A program made the position numbers and the translations under genes. The notes beneath the pieces were generated by a model. It had not been told where the DNA came from and did not search any database. It saw only the letters and a program-made list of their open reading frames with translations. 64,000 bases of DNA from Callorhinus ursinus (lineage: Eukaryota > Chordata > Mammalia > Carnivora > Otariidae): positions 1,391,332 through 1,455,331 of the forward strand of contig NW_020312904.1 of NCBI RefSeq assembly GCF_003265705.1, read 5' to 3'. This document shows, piece after piece, positions 10,555 to 23,123 of the stretch. Positions within the stretch are counted from its first letter, which is position 1. Every line of letters begins with the position of its first letter.

Positions 10555-11599
10555 CCACTCCAGACTCTCACGCTCCCGGTCGCCCTGCTCTGTCTCCCTC
10601 CTCTTGCTGTCCGAGGAGCTGCGCTCTGTGGCAAAGCTGCTGAGAGCATATATTGTGTTCCTGCCACTTTATCCCGTCCATCCGTCCCGATCCTTGACTG
10701 GAGTGTTTATTCTATTGGTACTGAGTGTAACTGCCCACAGGCTTGGAGTCTGTGGTCCCTCCGTGATTTATTTTCTCTTGTCTCATCTCGTTTTTCTTTC
10801 TACGTTTTTCCTTTCCTGCCTTCTTTGGTGGTCATCAGATAGCTTTAGCATACCACTTTATTTCCACTTTCCACCTTTTACGTAAAATGTCTTTGCTCTA
10901 CTTTCTAGTGGTTATCCCAGGGATTATATTATGCTATCACAATCAATTTAAGGTCAATATTAAATTCTCTATTTCTGAAAAACGTGGGAACCTTGGGACA
11001 GAGTATTTTCTATCTGTACCGTTCATTGCTTGGGCTAAATGCCTGCATAACAAAATAAATAAAACCTCTGTACGTTTGAACCCAGCAATACAGTGATAAC
11101 ATTTTTATTTTAACCAGCCACATGTTTTCTACAGAAAGGAGGAGATGACACACACACACACACATACTTATTTATATTTGTATAATGCTTCAGGAGTTCT
11201 TGCAGTTACGCATGCTGGTCAGTGACTGTTCTCAGCTTTGTTTTACTGGAAATGTCTTTATTTCACATTCTCTTTAGAAGAATCATTTTTGGGGATGTAG
11301 AATTTTTGGTTGACAGATTTTGCCCTCCACACTTTGGAGGCATCTGCTCCACAGCTGTGGGCTCCTTTGCTCATGACAGGGAGGAGATGACAGGAGCTCA
11401 TGGTGTCCTGCCCCTCTGCGGCAGGTGTCATACCTCTCCTGTGCTTTTGGGATCCCCTCTCGTCTCTGTCTTTCGGGGGTTGGACTGACACATTCTTGGT
11501 GGTGGTTTCTCGTGTTTACACTGCTTTGGGTCATGGGTCTACATGGGTCTGGAGGTCCACACTTTCCCCAAATGTGGGAAATCTTGGCCATCACTTCTT
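10555..11599 (-). mobile_element. Ancient LINE-1, antisense (continuation, 5' half)
   Basis: Antisense L1 continues, for example 'ctagtggttatcccagggat' at 10900 and 'ggaaatgtctttatttcaca' at 11250. A short (CA)n run lies at 11148-11165. The direction is toward ORF1 and the 5' UTR of the minus-strand element. Confidence 0.75.
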
Positions 11600-11822
11600 T
11601 TTTTTTCAAGATTTTATTTTATTTATTTGACAGAGACACACAGAGAGAGAGGGAACACAAGCAGCGGGAATGAGAGAGGGAGAAGCAGAGGGAGAAGCAG
11701 GCTTCCCGCTGAGCAGGGAGCCTGATGCGGGGCTCGATCCCAGGACCCCGGGATCATGACCTGAGCCGAAGGCAGACGCTTAATGACGGAGCCACCCAGG
11801 TGCCCCTTGGCCATCACTTCTT
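11583..11822 (-). mobile_element. Can-SINE, antisense, with 17-bp target duplication
   Basis: Body at 11600-11805, ending GAGCCACCCAGGTGCCCC, with the complement of the poly(A)/(AATAAA) tail at 11600-11622. The perfect 17-bp direct repeat cttggccatcacttctt at 11583-11599 and 11806-11822 marks a fairly young insertion into the old antisense L1. Confidence 0.96.
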
Positions 11823-13150
11823 CCCGTGTTTTTCCTACACCAGATTTTCTTTTCTGTTCGAGGCTCTAATTCCACCTATGTTGGACCGGTTGATGTTCCA
11901 AAGCTCTCTGAAGCGGTTACGTTTTTCTTCAATCATTTTTCTGTCCCTCAGATTGGATCATTTTTATTGCTTTACCTTCAGGCTCCCTGCTTCTCTCGTG
12001 CTTTCTACAATCTGCTGTGGGTCCATCTGGTAAAATTTTCCATTTTCTGATACTGTATTTTTCACTTCCAGAACCACCATTCCGTTTAAAAAAATTTCCA
12101 CTTCTCTGCTGAAATTCTCGACCTATTCGCTCATTAATACCACATTTTCCTTTAATCATTTAGACATAGGACTACTTTGAAATCTTTGCTAAATACAACA
12201 TAAAGGCTGCTCAGAGCTGGTTTCTCTGCCTGGATTTTTTCCTAAGTACAGGATCACAATTAACTGCTCCTTAAAATTTCAATAGAAAGACCATCATTCT
12301 AATTAATATGTTGCGGGCACTCTGAATGTCTGTATTTTTCTGAGGGTTATTGGTTTTTGTTATGGAAGGCCATTATCTTGCCCACGCTCAAACTGTGAAA
12401 TCTGTCTTCCCTGAAGTGTGTAGCAGCTGATGTCTCTGCTTAGGGCTGTTGCTTTCTGGTTTTGACTTCCAGCTGAGCTTTTTAAAAATCCTGACCCCAT
12501 GTGTGTGCATCCTACACCTGCACGGGGCAGCCTACTCCTGAGCGTTTGGACAGGGTTTACACTTGGATTTGGGGGCTCACCCACTCTCACGGTCTCTTGC
12601 TTCTGAGACTACCCTTACTTTCACTTCCTCCGGGCACCCTGTGCTCTTCCTTTGATGCCTCAAGCCGGAAGAACTTCCCTCCTCGGCTGCCTGGATGGTG
12701 TCGGTCAGGGAACGCCCTTGATCAAAGGCACAGAACGCTTGTGCCCACCGCCAGAGTCATCTCCCCTCTGCCTCTGCCCGCGTGCCACTCAGCCAGGGAT
12801 TTGGGCAAAGCTTACACGGATTTTGGATCTTGACCCCTCTGTGCCCCTTGCTAGCACACACCATCCTCATGCCCACAGCTGCCCTGCTGCTCTGAGCCCT
12901 GACACCTGCTCCCTCAGGCTGGCAGGGCTGTGTTCTTCTAGCAACACGCTGGGGGTCTGGGGAGCAGCCCCAGGTAAGAAAGCTGCAAAATTGCAGTTCC
13001 TACCCGACACAGTAGCATCCCTGCGAAAGTAGGTTCTGCTCAGCTTCTTCCTGCCTTTATCCATCTGCCCAGAGCCTTGAATGGTTGTTTTGAAGAGCTG
13101 GGCTCACACCGCATAACAGTTACCCCAGGAAGGACCCGTAACCTGGTCCT
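11823..13150 (-). mobile_element. Ancient LINE-1, antisense (5' UTR/ORF1 side)
   Basis: Continues across the SINE: 'ctcagattggatcatttttattgctttacc', 'gtatttttcacttccagaac', 'tttctgagggttattggttt', 'gggctgttgctttctggttt'. These are typical of the antisense strand of old L1 5' regions. The end near 13150 is approximate. Confidence 0.65.
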
Positions 13151-13269
13151 TCTTCTACCAGCATCCCCACCCACCTCCTGTCGCCCCCTAGTCCTTACTG
13201 AACCTTCTGGACCCTTCCTCGGACCACTGCCCGTGCTGCCCCATCCTTCGGAGGAAGAGTCTCTGAGAG

Positions 13270-13440
13270 GACTGAGACATTCTTTCAGTTTTTATTTTCC
13301 TGCAAGTGTCTTTACGTTACCGTCGTCTGAAAACTATATCTTCGCTAGACATAGAGTTTTGAGTTGGAAATGTTGATTTTTCTCCCCAGATCTTTCGAGA
13401 TACTCTGCTGTTCTCTGGCCTGTTTGTCTCAGAGCCTAAG
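13270..13440 (-). mobile_element. Second antisense old LINE-1 fragment
   Basis: 'gtgtctttacgttaccgtcg' followed by 'cgctagacatagagttttgagttgga' repeats the segment type already seen at about 11245-11320, so it is a separate copy of the same L1 region. Confidence 0.55.
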
Positions 13441-14075
13441 AGCAGTCAGGGGCCCAGCAATTGCTCTGTGTGTCTGTGCCATGGGCTGAGCTTGGCAGCG
13501 TGTTTCCTCTGCCCATCTCAGCAGGGTCCACGACGGCTCATCAGCTGGTAAGCTGGTTGCATCCTCCTGGTCAGAGGGTGCTAGAGAGTCAAGAGTGGGC
13601 ACATTCTAATAAGCCAGCACCTTTTCAGTATCACATTTACTATTGTTCGTTTAGTTGAAGGGCATCATGTGAGCAAGCTCAGTGTTGGCGTGGGACCCAC
13701 AGGGTTTGCGGGATCAGCTCATGGTCTATTCTCACACCCTCTCCCCTCACACCAGGCCATTTGTCTGCAAGTGTCCAGGGTGGTATAGCCATGCTATCCT
13801 GCTTCATAGCAAATGCTGATCTGCTGTGGTGCACATACCATGGAATGTTCTAGAACCCAGAGCTGGTTCTGCAGGGGACAGTTTGGCTACAGAAAAGTTA
13901 GTCCTTGTTGCTCTCAAAGATGCCTCTCCTTCACGAAGAGCCCTGCCCGTGACCACCATACCCCTCCCATGGAGACTCTAGCCCTGAGATCTTGGGACCT
14001 AGAAGCTGCATGTTCTTCAGAAGAATCCAGGCACATCCGTGCTGATACTTCCCAAGCTTCCGCCTACAGACACTC
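13441..14075. other. Unassigned DNA downstream of TAFA5
   Basis: No gene, RNA or repeat family recognised. Moderately GC-rich with no conserved coding signature. Confidence 0.4.
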
Positions 14076-14170
14076 AACAAACATTTATTCCAGCAAACAT
14101 CTGGACATTCCTCTAACACATGCGTGGAGAGAGCTCTGGAGATGCAAGGCAGGAGAAGCTCCTTCCTGGG
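14076..14170 (-). mobile_element. L2-like LINE remnant
   Basis: 'cactcaacaaacatttattc' and the following 'gagctctggagatgcaaggcag' resemble the antisense of the L2 3' end. Short and decayed. Confidence 0.45.
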
Positions 14171-16532
14171 TGCCTTGCGGCATGCAGAAGAAGGAACAGA
14201 GGAGACACAGGTGCACCTCAGGCTGGGTGGAGGGAGCGAAGGGGAAGAGAAAAGCTCCCCAGGGATCCGTGTGTAGAGGCAGGAACAGGAGCCATTCCCC
14301 GAAGAGGCAGACATGGAATGTAGACCAGGAGAAGGAGCATGGCGGCAGCTCAGGGAGAGTTAGGGGGAAGCTCATCTGAGCCCTGCCAGGGAAGGCGAGA
14401 TTGCAGGAAATGTAGGATTCGGGCTCTGGGTGGCTTGTGCTCCCCGGGGGCTCATGTCTCCTCCAGCTTGGCAGAGGCTACATTAGGCCAACTTGTTGCC
14501 CATCCTGTTCTTGCTCAGGGAGGCTCCTCAGTGCCTTTGAATCTGCAGGACGCAGGTTGACCCATACGTGTCCTGGACTCCACATGCCTCCTGAAGGAGG
14601 TGGGTCCTGGGTGCTGGGCCACTCAGGTCCGTGGCCGCTCTGCTCCTCCATGGCCACCTGCACCCCCTGCTTGGGCCCCTGTCTCGGTGGTGGGAGGTCC
14701 GTCTTCCCGGGCTCTCATTCAAGGTTGGTTGGCTCTCACTTTCTGGAGAAGGAAATGGTGGACAGAGCCCAGGAGATGATGCTGTGGTGGCGTCCCTGTT
14801 TCCAGCACATCCACTGGGCTGTCACAAGCATCATCTGTGTGAGAGGCCATGTGTCCCGTCTGTGCCCTGCAGGGGAGGAGGGATGTCACGCGGAGGTGTC
14901 GCCGTGGTGTGGGGCGGCCGTGGAGGCCGGCCGTGAAGACAGGGAGTAAGTGCCGGCTGGGGTTTCAAAGAGCTGGAGTGGACAGGAAAGCAAACAGAGC
15001 TGCAAACTTCTGTTTCCAGCACGCCCTGAGAGCGGGACACTGCAGGTGGGGCGCAGGGCGCCCAACCCCAGAGGTTCCCAGGCCTCCCGCTTCCCATCGG
15101 CTGCAGGGCATTGCTGCGCTTCTCTCCCCCCTCGTCCCAGGCCCCGTGTGGGAGGTGCCCATCTGGGGGCACCAACATCGAAAAAGCGAGCCAGCGCGGA
15201 CGGCGGGACTGGATGGCTCGGGAGACTGTGTTGGGAGCAGGTCCGAGTGCTGCTTGGCCCCCTGTGCAGGGGAGGCCCTGCCAGCGTCCGGCCCCCGCCA
15301 CCCCCCTCCCCCTGCCCCGACCCCCCCCCTGTGCCGGGGAGGCCCTGGCCAGTGTCCGGCCCCCGCCACCCCCTCCCCCCGCCACCCCCTCCCCGCACAG
15401 GGCCAGCAGGGCAGGAGGGGACTTCCCTGCTGGGAGGAGCCTCGTTCTGTTGACAAAAGCGCTGTCATCTTCCCAAGCCTGCTCGGTGACTGTGCCCAAG
15501 AGGGTCCATCAGGCAGGGGGACCACCCAGGTGACTTAGACCTCAGCACAGGGGACTGTGTGACCACATGCCATGGCCGCCCTCACTCCACAGCCGGGCCA
15601 CGTGCTGGACACGGTGCACTTTCTTCTCTCGCCTCTTTCTGTGGTGGCTTAGTAACGTCCCAACAGCAAGTAAAAATGAGGGGGGGAGACGAGGGGCCAC
15701 TGGAGTGGTTTGCGCGGCAGCGACAGGGGCAGACGTGTGGCTCAGCCCCAGGACTGAGTCCTTGCTCCTGTGCGTCACGTGTCATGGCTGGGAAGGTGGA
15801 CGGCGTATTCAGAGGCGTGAGCACAGGTGTGAGGGTCACTCTCACCCTTCCCTGGGAGGGAGGAGGGCCCGGGACACCAAGGCCACAGCTGCCTGCGGGC
15901 CCAGGTTCTCCAGCGGAGCCCGGGCTGGGGCTGGGGTCCTGACGCCCCCAGACCCCTTCTGCTGTCATTATGAGCACTGGGTCCAGCTCTGGGGAATGGG
16001 GCCGCCAGGTCCCCAGAGGCCTGATTCCTGGGAAAACTTACTGATCCCACCTCCCAGCAACTTGGCCGGGGCCGCGGGCGCCCCTCATCCACCTCACAAG
16101 CCGCCACCTCTTCTGCAACTCAGGCCCAGGGACGCGGAGAGCAAGCCTGTATTTCTGATGTATCTCGGCAGCAGCCGGCGCCCCGGGAAGCCGAAGCCTG
16201 GGGTTTATGTGTCCATAAAGTGGTGCTGGTGACTTTGCTAAAAGAGTCTGAGCTCTGCTCTGAGCAAACACCAAAGACGGCATTCTTTATGCCCCAGCAG
16301 GGATCACTCAGACATTTATGAGCAAATGAGAAAAGATGGTTATAAAGGAAAGCATTTTTCACTCTCATCTTTGCCCTCGCCCACCTCGCCCACCTACTGC
16401 AATGTTCGGCCCGGCCCAGAGGACATGGGGTCAGCCCAGCACCAAGCAGGGAGACGGAACTTCCCGTCTGTAGACCCAGAGGAGCAAACCCCTGTCATCA
16501 GTGGCACAGGCTGCCTGTCAGAGGCCCGGCCC
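14171..16532. other. GC-rich DNA without a recognised gene
   Basis: Long overlapping open frames on both strands come from high GC content. None shows a domain, start context or splice pattern I recognise. It contains the GC-rich tandem duplication at 15261-15395. Confidence 0.5.
15261..15395. repeat. GC-rich tandem duplication, about 68-bp unit
   Basis: Two adjacent copies begin CCTGTGCAGGGGAGGCCCTG (15261) and CCTGTGCCGGGGAGGCCCTG (about 15329). Each continues into a shared GTCCGGCCCCCGCCACCCCC and a C-rich tract. Differences are mainly in the C-run lengths. Confidence 0.85.
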
Positions 16533-16888
16533 TGCCTCAGGGCCTTTGTACCTGCTGCAGCTTCCTTCAGAAATGCCCCTCTGTGGACACGGCCTCAGAT
16601 CCCTCACACCCGGCCAGAGAGGCCCACCTGGCAGGCCATATGCAAGGCAGGCTCCCCACACTGCCCGGCCCCCCTTCTTGGAGGCTCCATTTACCATCTG
16701 CTTGAGGGTTGTCTGTCCCCCTGCCCTCCCAGCCGCGCCGTGCTGGAATGTGAGCTCCACGAGCACTGGTGTGTGACCTGTTCTGCTCTCTGCTGTCCCT
16801 CAAGGCCTGCGCCTGTGCGGAGCTCACATTAGCTGCTGGATGGGCCTGTGCAGGAAGAGAGGGGGAGCAGTGAATGAATGAATGATGC
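16533..16888 (+). mobile_element. L2 LINE 3'-end remnant
   Basis: Recognisable L2 3'-region order: 'ctcagggcctttgtacctgctg', later 'tggaatgtgagctccacgag', and a terminal TGAATGAATGAATGATG at 16871-16887. Orientation follows the usual L2 consensus direction. Confidence 0.65.
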
Positions 16889-19800
16889 CTGTCATCATCT
16901 AGATGAGTGGTACCTGCTGAGGAAGGCCAGAGGGCGGCGGCCCTGGGAGCAGCAATGGTCCCTCGGGAGCGGTGACCCCCGTCTGGAGGGTTCCCCGGTG
17001 CACCTGCTCCTTAGAGCACCTTCTCTCCGTCCACGTTTCCTTCTCCAACCTTGAAACAACGGTTTCGTTGGGAGTGCCTGTCGGACGGTGCCCCCAGGGT
17101 GATTCGGCTGCAGGCCGTGTCTGTGGCGGGGCCTCCTGGGCGTGGTCCCCTCTGTGCCTTCTGGTTTGGGGACTCGTGTTTGGGGGACTTCCGAGAGGGT
17201 CCCATGTAGCCGAGTGGAGGGTGTGTCCTTGCCACATGCCCAGGACTGGAGCAGGCAGGGCACACATTCCTGCCCCTGAGGCCCTGAGGAGCCCCGCTCC
17301 CCGGAGACAGGCCAGGCGCCACCTCCTGGGGCCAACGGCTGGGACGGGACGAAGACATGCAGACACTCACGCACAGAGACACACAGACACCTCCCAAGAT
17401 CGAGCAGCTGTATCAAGGCCAATCAGCAAAACAAAAACGTCTGTGGCTTAATCTGCTAAACAAGAATGTGCTGACAGATAACCCACTTCAGTGGCGGTGG
17501 CCCATGTCCAACCACCCCACCGGCTCCCCAGGGCAGGTGTTTCCCTGGAGCAGCGGGTGCCTGCCCTGACACCCACCGACCAGAGGGGCCCCCAGAGGGC
17601 TGTTTGCAAACAATATTGGCCAGAAAAGGGATACACCTGGCTCCCCTCCTCCACTGAGAGCTTTGCAGAATGACATTCGATCCTGACATCACCTCTGTCC
17701 CTGAGTAAAACTCAGCCCCTCCTGGGGCAGAGCCCACCCGCCCACGGGCCCTTCCTGCTGGTCTTCACCAAGGGAGGGGTCCTGGTTCCCAGGGTGGGGG
17801 CGCCACAGCTATTAGGGCTGGACACTGGGGGCTGCAGAGAAAGGCCCAGACAAACAACTCGGGATTCCTGTCCTGTGGCCTTTGGCCTTGAATATGGAAT
17901 ACTGAAACCAAAGCAGCACCTGTGAGCAAAAGCAGACTTTTCTGGATAAAAGCAACCAAGTTAGCCGTCCCTTGACTTCCTCCCGTAGGAGCACAGAGAA
18001 TTCCCCAGGGACCTTGGGCTCGGAGGGTGTCTTCATTCTCTGCTGGTATCGGTTCTCCTGTCTTCCTGAAAGCGGACCCTGTACCCGCGGAGCACTCCCT
18101 GTGAGGACTCCCGCCCCTCAACTGCACTGACCTGGTGATTTAGGGGCTCTGTAGTCATAATGAACGGAAAGTTTATGAATCCAAAGCAGAAAAGTAAGTT
18201 TAATTATTTGAAAGTCAGAAAGCTCATTCTCTCCCAGTGACTTACGACATTTGGCCTCCGAGCCTCGGGAACCTACGTGAGGGTAAAATCGGGCTACATT
18301 TTAGGAATTAAATTGATAACTTGACCAAATCGATTTCATTAGTGAATGTGTCATATTTGCAGTTAATGATGGCGATCCCCGAAATGGGAGCTGACAACCA
18401 CTGTTGAAAAACTGGGCGGATGGAGATTACATCAAGCCGGCAGCCGGGACCTGCCTTAGCTCTTGGCTCTTGGCTCGCACCACGGCCCGCCCTCCGCACC
18501 CGAGTCATCATCTGCCCTTAGTCTTACTGTTCCACGTTCACCAGCCCAGAGAGGAAGGAGGCTCCTTGTCTGCGTCCTTGGCAGGTGCCAGGAAGGGTGA
18601 CCAACTGGGGCCTCCCCAGAGCATCATGGGGTAACTCCTGGAGGGGGTCCCCATCCTCCCCAGAAGCACAGCCCATCTCAGCTGCTCCTGGAAGATGATG
18701 TCGTTTCTAGAAGACTCGGGTGCTTCCTTAATGCTCATGAAACCCAACCCCGCTGTGCCCTCCTCCCTCCAACCAGACCAGGCAGAAGGGAGGCCAAAAG
18801 GTGGACCCTGGGGCTCTTGTTAGTGTCCACAGTTAGCAAGCGCTCCAGGCTTCCCTGGGCTTTCGGCCTGGCGTGGCCCCACCTTCTCCGGGGCCATGCT
18901 TGGACTGGCAGACCCAGCCCTGGACAGGCCCGTCTAACCTCACTTGTAGCCCATGGGCTGTGGTGCATCCACCCTCCCAGGGAGGGAGGGAAGTCAAGGG
19001 CTTTGCCAACGGGCCGTGTGGCCACCGTCTGGCCGGGAGCTGACCTTGCCACGGTCTGTGCGGTATCGGATGGAGCATCACCCTCCTCCCCTCTTCTCCC
19101 CAGGGGAGCATTCGAGTCCTGGCTGTGACCGTGGGCTCAGCACGAGTCACACCATCTCCCTGGGAGTGGGAGCCCTTCCTTCTCCTCTGTTCCCAGGACT
19201 GAGGTCAGGCTCAGGGAGAGGGTCACTGGGTGCTTCCGCGTGGAAGTCAGTGTCTCGCGTGTGGAGAACGTGCCCCTTGAGCAAATTGTAGTCAGGCTCC
19301 TGGAGACCCAGGCCCAGGCTAGCGCGACCTGGGGCGTTCACATGCCCTTGCTGAGACGCTCCTGCCCTTGGTGGCGACGCCCTCAGCCCCACCCTGATGT
19401 CGCTGGCTGTGGGCCCCGCCGTCTGGGAGGGACTCTGGCGGCCCCGTCCTTCCCACGGCCCTCGTGCTGCACACCTTCCCTAGCATCTCAAGCACAGAAA
19501 GCACTGCCGTCTGCAAAGTGTGTGGGCACCATGGCGCTGGAGGACGGGACCGGATGGTGTGGCGGGCTTGGGGGGTGGGTACAGCTGGGCTCGCTCCTCG
19601 GGCCTGGAGGGAGGCTCTCTCCCTGAGCGAGACTGCGGGGGGATGCAGGGCAACATCATCAGCAGATCCACCCACCCAGGAAGGAGACTGGTGCCCTTCC
19701 AATGGCGCTGGCGGGAGGGATAAAGGCGGTGACATTTGAAAAGCAGAAAATATTGTGGTTATTATTTGAGACTAATTCCAGGACTCTGAGCACAGAAGGA

Positions 19801-20974
19801 AGAAATAAGAGATATACAAAGTGCAGTGTATCTCCTAAATTAGCCGACAACTAGATGGACACGATGTGCATGCCCACGAACGTGGACCCGCCAGCACAGG
19901 GAAGGGGCACCAAAAACCACAGACGTCCATGGGACGTGTCCATGAGCTGGTGCCTGAGGCTGGCGGCTGGTGCTGGGCACGAGGACTGGGTGCTCAGATG
20001 CTGGTGTGAGCGGTGGGGGGCGGGGGCTAAGAGACAGACGGACACACAGACGTCTGGAAACAGAACACGAGGCTCACGCACTAACCCTGCCAGGACCTCG
20101 TCTGGAGACCCAGGCCGTGTTGAGATGCTGCCACCAGCAAACGCAGCATCAGCAAAGGGCCTGCGTGAGGCAGGCGTGTGGGTGCGTGTGAGCCACCCTA
20201 CAGCCGTGTCCCACATCTGCACGTGTCCCTCCCCACCCTGGGGGCCGGGGAGAGGCTGGGGGCATCACCGTGCGACACGTGCCCTTGTGGACTTTCAATT
20301 TGGTGGGGAGGCCATCCGCAGGTCACGGCGAGGGGGTGAGGAGTGCCAGGTGGGCACATGGGGGGCAGGCGGCCAGCCGGATTCCTGACACGGGGACTTC
20401 TGGACACGTGTGCGTGAGGAGGGTGGGTTGCTCTCCCCCGCCGTCCAGAGGTCCCAGCCCTGCTCCCTCCCCGGCCAGCCCCTCACCCATGGCACCACCC
20501 CCTGGCCATATCCCCAACCTGCGCTCACCTCCCAGGACCTCTCTGCTGAGTGGGAATTGCCCCTCCCCCACCCCAGCATTACTTCGCCCTGGGTTGGCCC
20601 GAGGGGCAGCGGCAGTGGCTCAGGGGCCCTCCGCGGACCCCACACAGCCACATAGGGCCCAGCTCACCAGTCCTGCTGGGACCTGTGACCACCTTCAGAG
20701 CAGATGAGCTGGGGCTGGGGAGGGATGCACGGGGGCCCCCACCTCTTCTTGCTGAGCCCAGCACCCTGAGAATCTCTGGCAGCCTGAGTTTCTGACAGTG
20801 GGTCCACCATGGGAGACCCCGTCTCAGCAACCCTTGGGATGGATGCTTCTGAGCATGACCTTGAGGTCCCTGACCTTGGCGGTCCTTGAGGTCGGGAGTC
20901 ATGGAGGGTTCCTCCTTGAAATCCTGGCTCACAACGTGCTTAGTACAAGAAGGTAGTGGTGAGAAGGGCACTCG
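16889..20974. other. GC-rich intergenic DNA downstream of TAFA5
   Basis: No gene or confident repeat. Two AT-richer stretches stand out, 18120-18410 and 19730-19860; they match no repeat I recognise and are listed as possible conserved non-coding elements. Confidence 0.4.
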
Positions 20975-21040
20975 TGGACACACACACAGGTGGACACACA
21001 CACACGTGGACACATACCCACAGGCATGCACACACCACTC
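20975..21040. repeat. CA-rich tandem repeat (GGACACACACACxxG-like)
   Basis: Imperfect units of GTGGACACACACACAC type, about 16-20 bp each, downstream of TAFA5. Confidence 0.8.
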
Positions 21041-21367
21041 GGACCACAGATGCCCTCCTTGCCCCTGAGGCTGAACATGTCCACTGTTGGCCTGGCCGGC
21101 CCAGGAGCTAGGCTGGAAGAGGAGCGCCCACCCGACGGCAGCTGCAGGGTGATGCTCTGGCCACGGAGGCTCGCTGGACCCCGACAGACAGGCAGAGGGG
21201 CGGCTCCGCTCCCCCACAGCCTGGGCTCACGTCAGCACCTGGTCAGAGGCAGACAGGGGGCTGTGGAGACCAGCATTAATGTGGCGGCAGGATGGGGTTC
21301 TGTGAGAGGGTGTGCTAAGGGGTCACGCGGTGGGCTGACGGAAGCTTTCCCGCTAGTTAAGGATGTC

Positions 21368-21490
21368 CTATGTGCCACGCTGGCCACAACCTCTGCTCCC
21401 TTTATCTTCAGAAAAACCCAGTGAGCTCAGCACAGTTCTCTCTACTCCACCGATGAGGAAGTCGAGGCACAGACAGGAGGTGTGAGCTGC
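21368..21490 (-). mobile_element. MIR remnant
   Basis: 'ctttatcttcagaaaaaccc' followed by 'ccgatgaggaagtcgaggcacaga' matches the antisense of the MIR core and 3' region. Confidence 0.6.
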
Positions 21491-21547
21491 CTACACCATC
21501 CGCTAAATCACGACCCACCCAGCCAGGCAGCCTCCGCCAGACCTGGG

Positions 21548-21584
21548 CCATGTCCAGGGCCGTGTCCAGGGCTGTGTCCAGGGA
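21548..21584. repeat. Short 12-bp tandem repeat, three copies
   Basis: GCCATGTCCAGG, GCCGTGTCCAGG and GCTGTGTCCAGG follow one another directly. Confidence 0.85.
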
Positions 21585-23103
21585 GCGTGGCCTCTGCCAC
21601 ACCACTGCCGTTGCCCCGGCTCAGGCCACCGGAACCGGTGGGCTGCAGGCGTGGCCAGGGTGCATGCGGTGTGGAGGGCTGGCCCGGGGCAGCCTCCGGG
21701 CACCTCTCAGCCTCTGCTCACGGCACGGTTGGGACAGGGCACCACGGAGGGAGCACATGCCATGCAGACCACGTGTGGCCATGCCTACAGCAGTGAGGTG
21801 GCCCTCACACCCTCGTTCAGGCTTTGGGGCATTCAAGCCAGAGAGAACTCTGCCCCAGCCTGGAAGTGGGCGGCAATCATGGCTGTCCCGTTCGGTGCAT
21901 GAGCAAACTGAAGCCAGACCGCTCAAGTCAGCAAGGCAAGAAGCCGAGGAGGTGGCTTCCTTCGTCATGGAAGCCTTGTTGCCAGGGCTGGAGGCTCGGC
22001 GTGTCTCCCCCGATCACGGAGACGGACTCACGGGACACTTCTCCCCGCCAGGGGCACTGGCTTGGGAGAGGGGAGGAGGGGAGAGCCATGCTCAGGTGAA
22101 GGTCAGCCTCCAAGAGTCCGGGCTGTTTGTTATGCAGCCTGACCCAGCCCATCCTCACTGATACACCTCTGGCTCTGGATGGAGGCGGTCATCCTTATTT
22201 GTATGAACCCTGGTGGTCATGAAGCTCATTATCCTTTTCTCTAGCTTCACTGTTTGTGTATTTCCCTGCAACGCACCCAGAAGACTGGGGAATGGTGACG
22301 TCGGGCCCCCAAGCTGTGTAAGCAGCTCAGGTGGCCGAGCCTCCTGGGAACTCCTACTCCAACCACGTTTCCTCCCTGCGGACTGACTCCCTCCTGCACC
22401 TCGGGCTTGTCCTTCCTCTGCATGGAGGAAGGAGGCGTGACCCTGTCCTGGTCACGCGGGACTGTCCCGTCTGTGCTCTGATGGCAGAGCCCAAGACTGC
22501 CCACCAAGGTGTGCCCCTGCCGTCCAGGGAGTCCAGGGGCCACTGCTGGGCCTGCACTCTGCCCCCTCCTCCCTCCCAGGACAAGCCCGCTCTGTGCCAC
22601 CACAATGCCGCCAAAGGCCAGGGACGTCTCCTTAAGCTCAGGAGCAGACTTTAAACTGCCTTTGACTGACCCACCCAGCCACAGCCCTGGGGTTCATGTT
22701 TTATAAAGAGCGGCCAGAAACGAACAGACGTGGCTTTTCCCAACCCCGTCCAGATTCAGCTCTAGGACTCTGGGCGGCAGAAACCGTCTGACGACAAAGA
22801 CCACTCTTTGCAGATCTGAGCAGATTTCCCGGGAAAGGGGAAATCTTTTTGACATGGGTCTCCTTTGGGGTTCTACTTTTCTGTGTCCAGGACTTGGCCG
22901 CCGTGCGGGAGGGGGTGGGCACTCACACACAGGGTGGGGGGATCCCCAAGTAGCTGGAGGCCGGGTGCTGTCCACTTGCCAGGGAGGGGCTCCCAGAAGA
23001 ACCGGACAGGTCCAGGCAGGCCCAGGAAGGAGGACCCTGCCAGCCACGCCTGCCATGGCCCCCTCCCAGGACACCCCAGCCCGCGAACAAAAGCCATGCT
23101 TAC
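21585..23103. other. DNA immediately downstream of the TAFA5 poly(A) site
   Basis: GC-rich with no gene recognised. An AT-richer stretch at 22150-22280 stands out. Plus-strand frames here lack family support. Confidence 0.4.
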
Positions 23104-23117
23104 CAAAGGATTTTTTC

Positions 23118-23123
23118 TTTATT
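23118..23123 (-). terminator. TAFA5: Poly(A) signal AATAAA of TAFA5
   Basis: The plus strand reads TTTATT, giving AATAAA on the minus strand in the context ATTATGAAAATAAAGAAAA. It lies about 2 kb downstream of the TAFA5 stop codon, within an AU-rich UTR-like end. Cleavage is expected 10-30 nt further on, at about 23090-23108, where the sequence changes to GC-rich DNA. Confidence 0.72.

Noticed and set aside
20975..21040. CRISPR-like repeat array
   Set aside because: Simple CA-rich satellite in a mammalian genome; no spacer structure.
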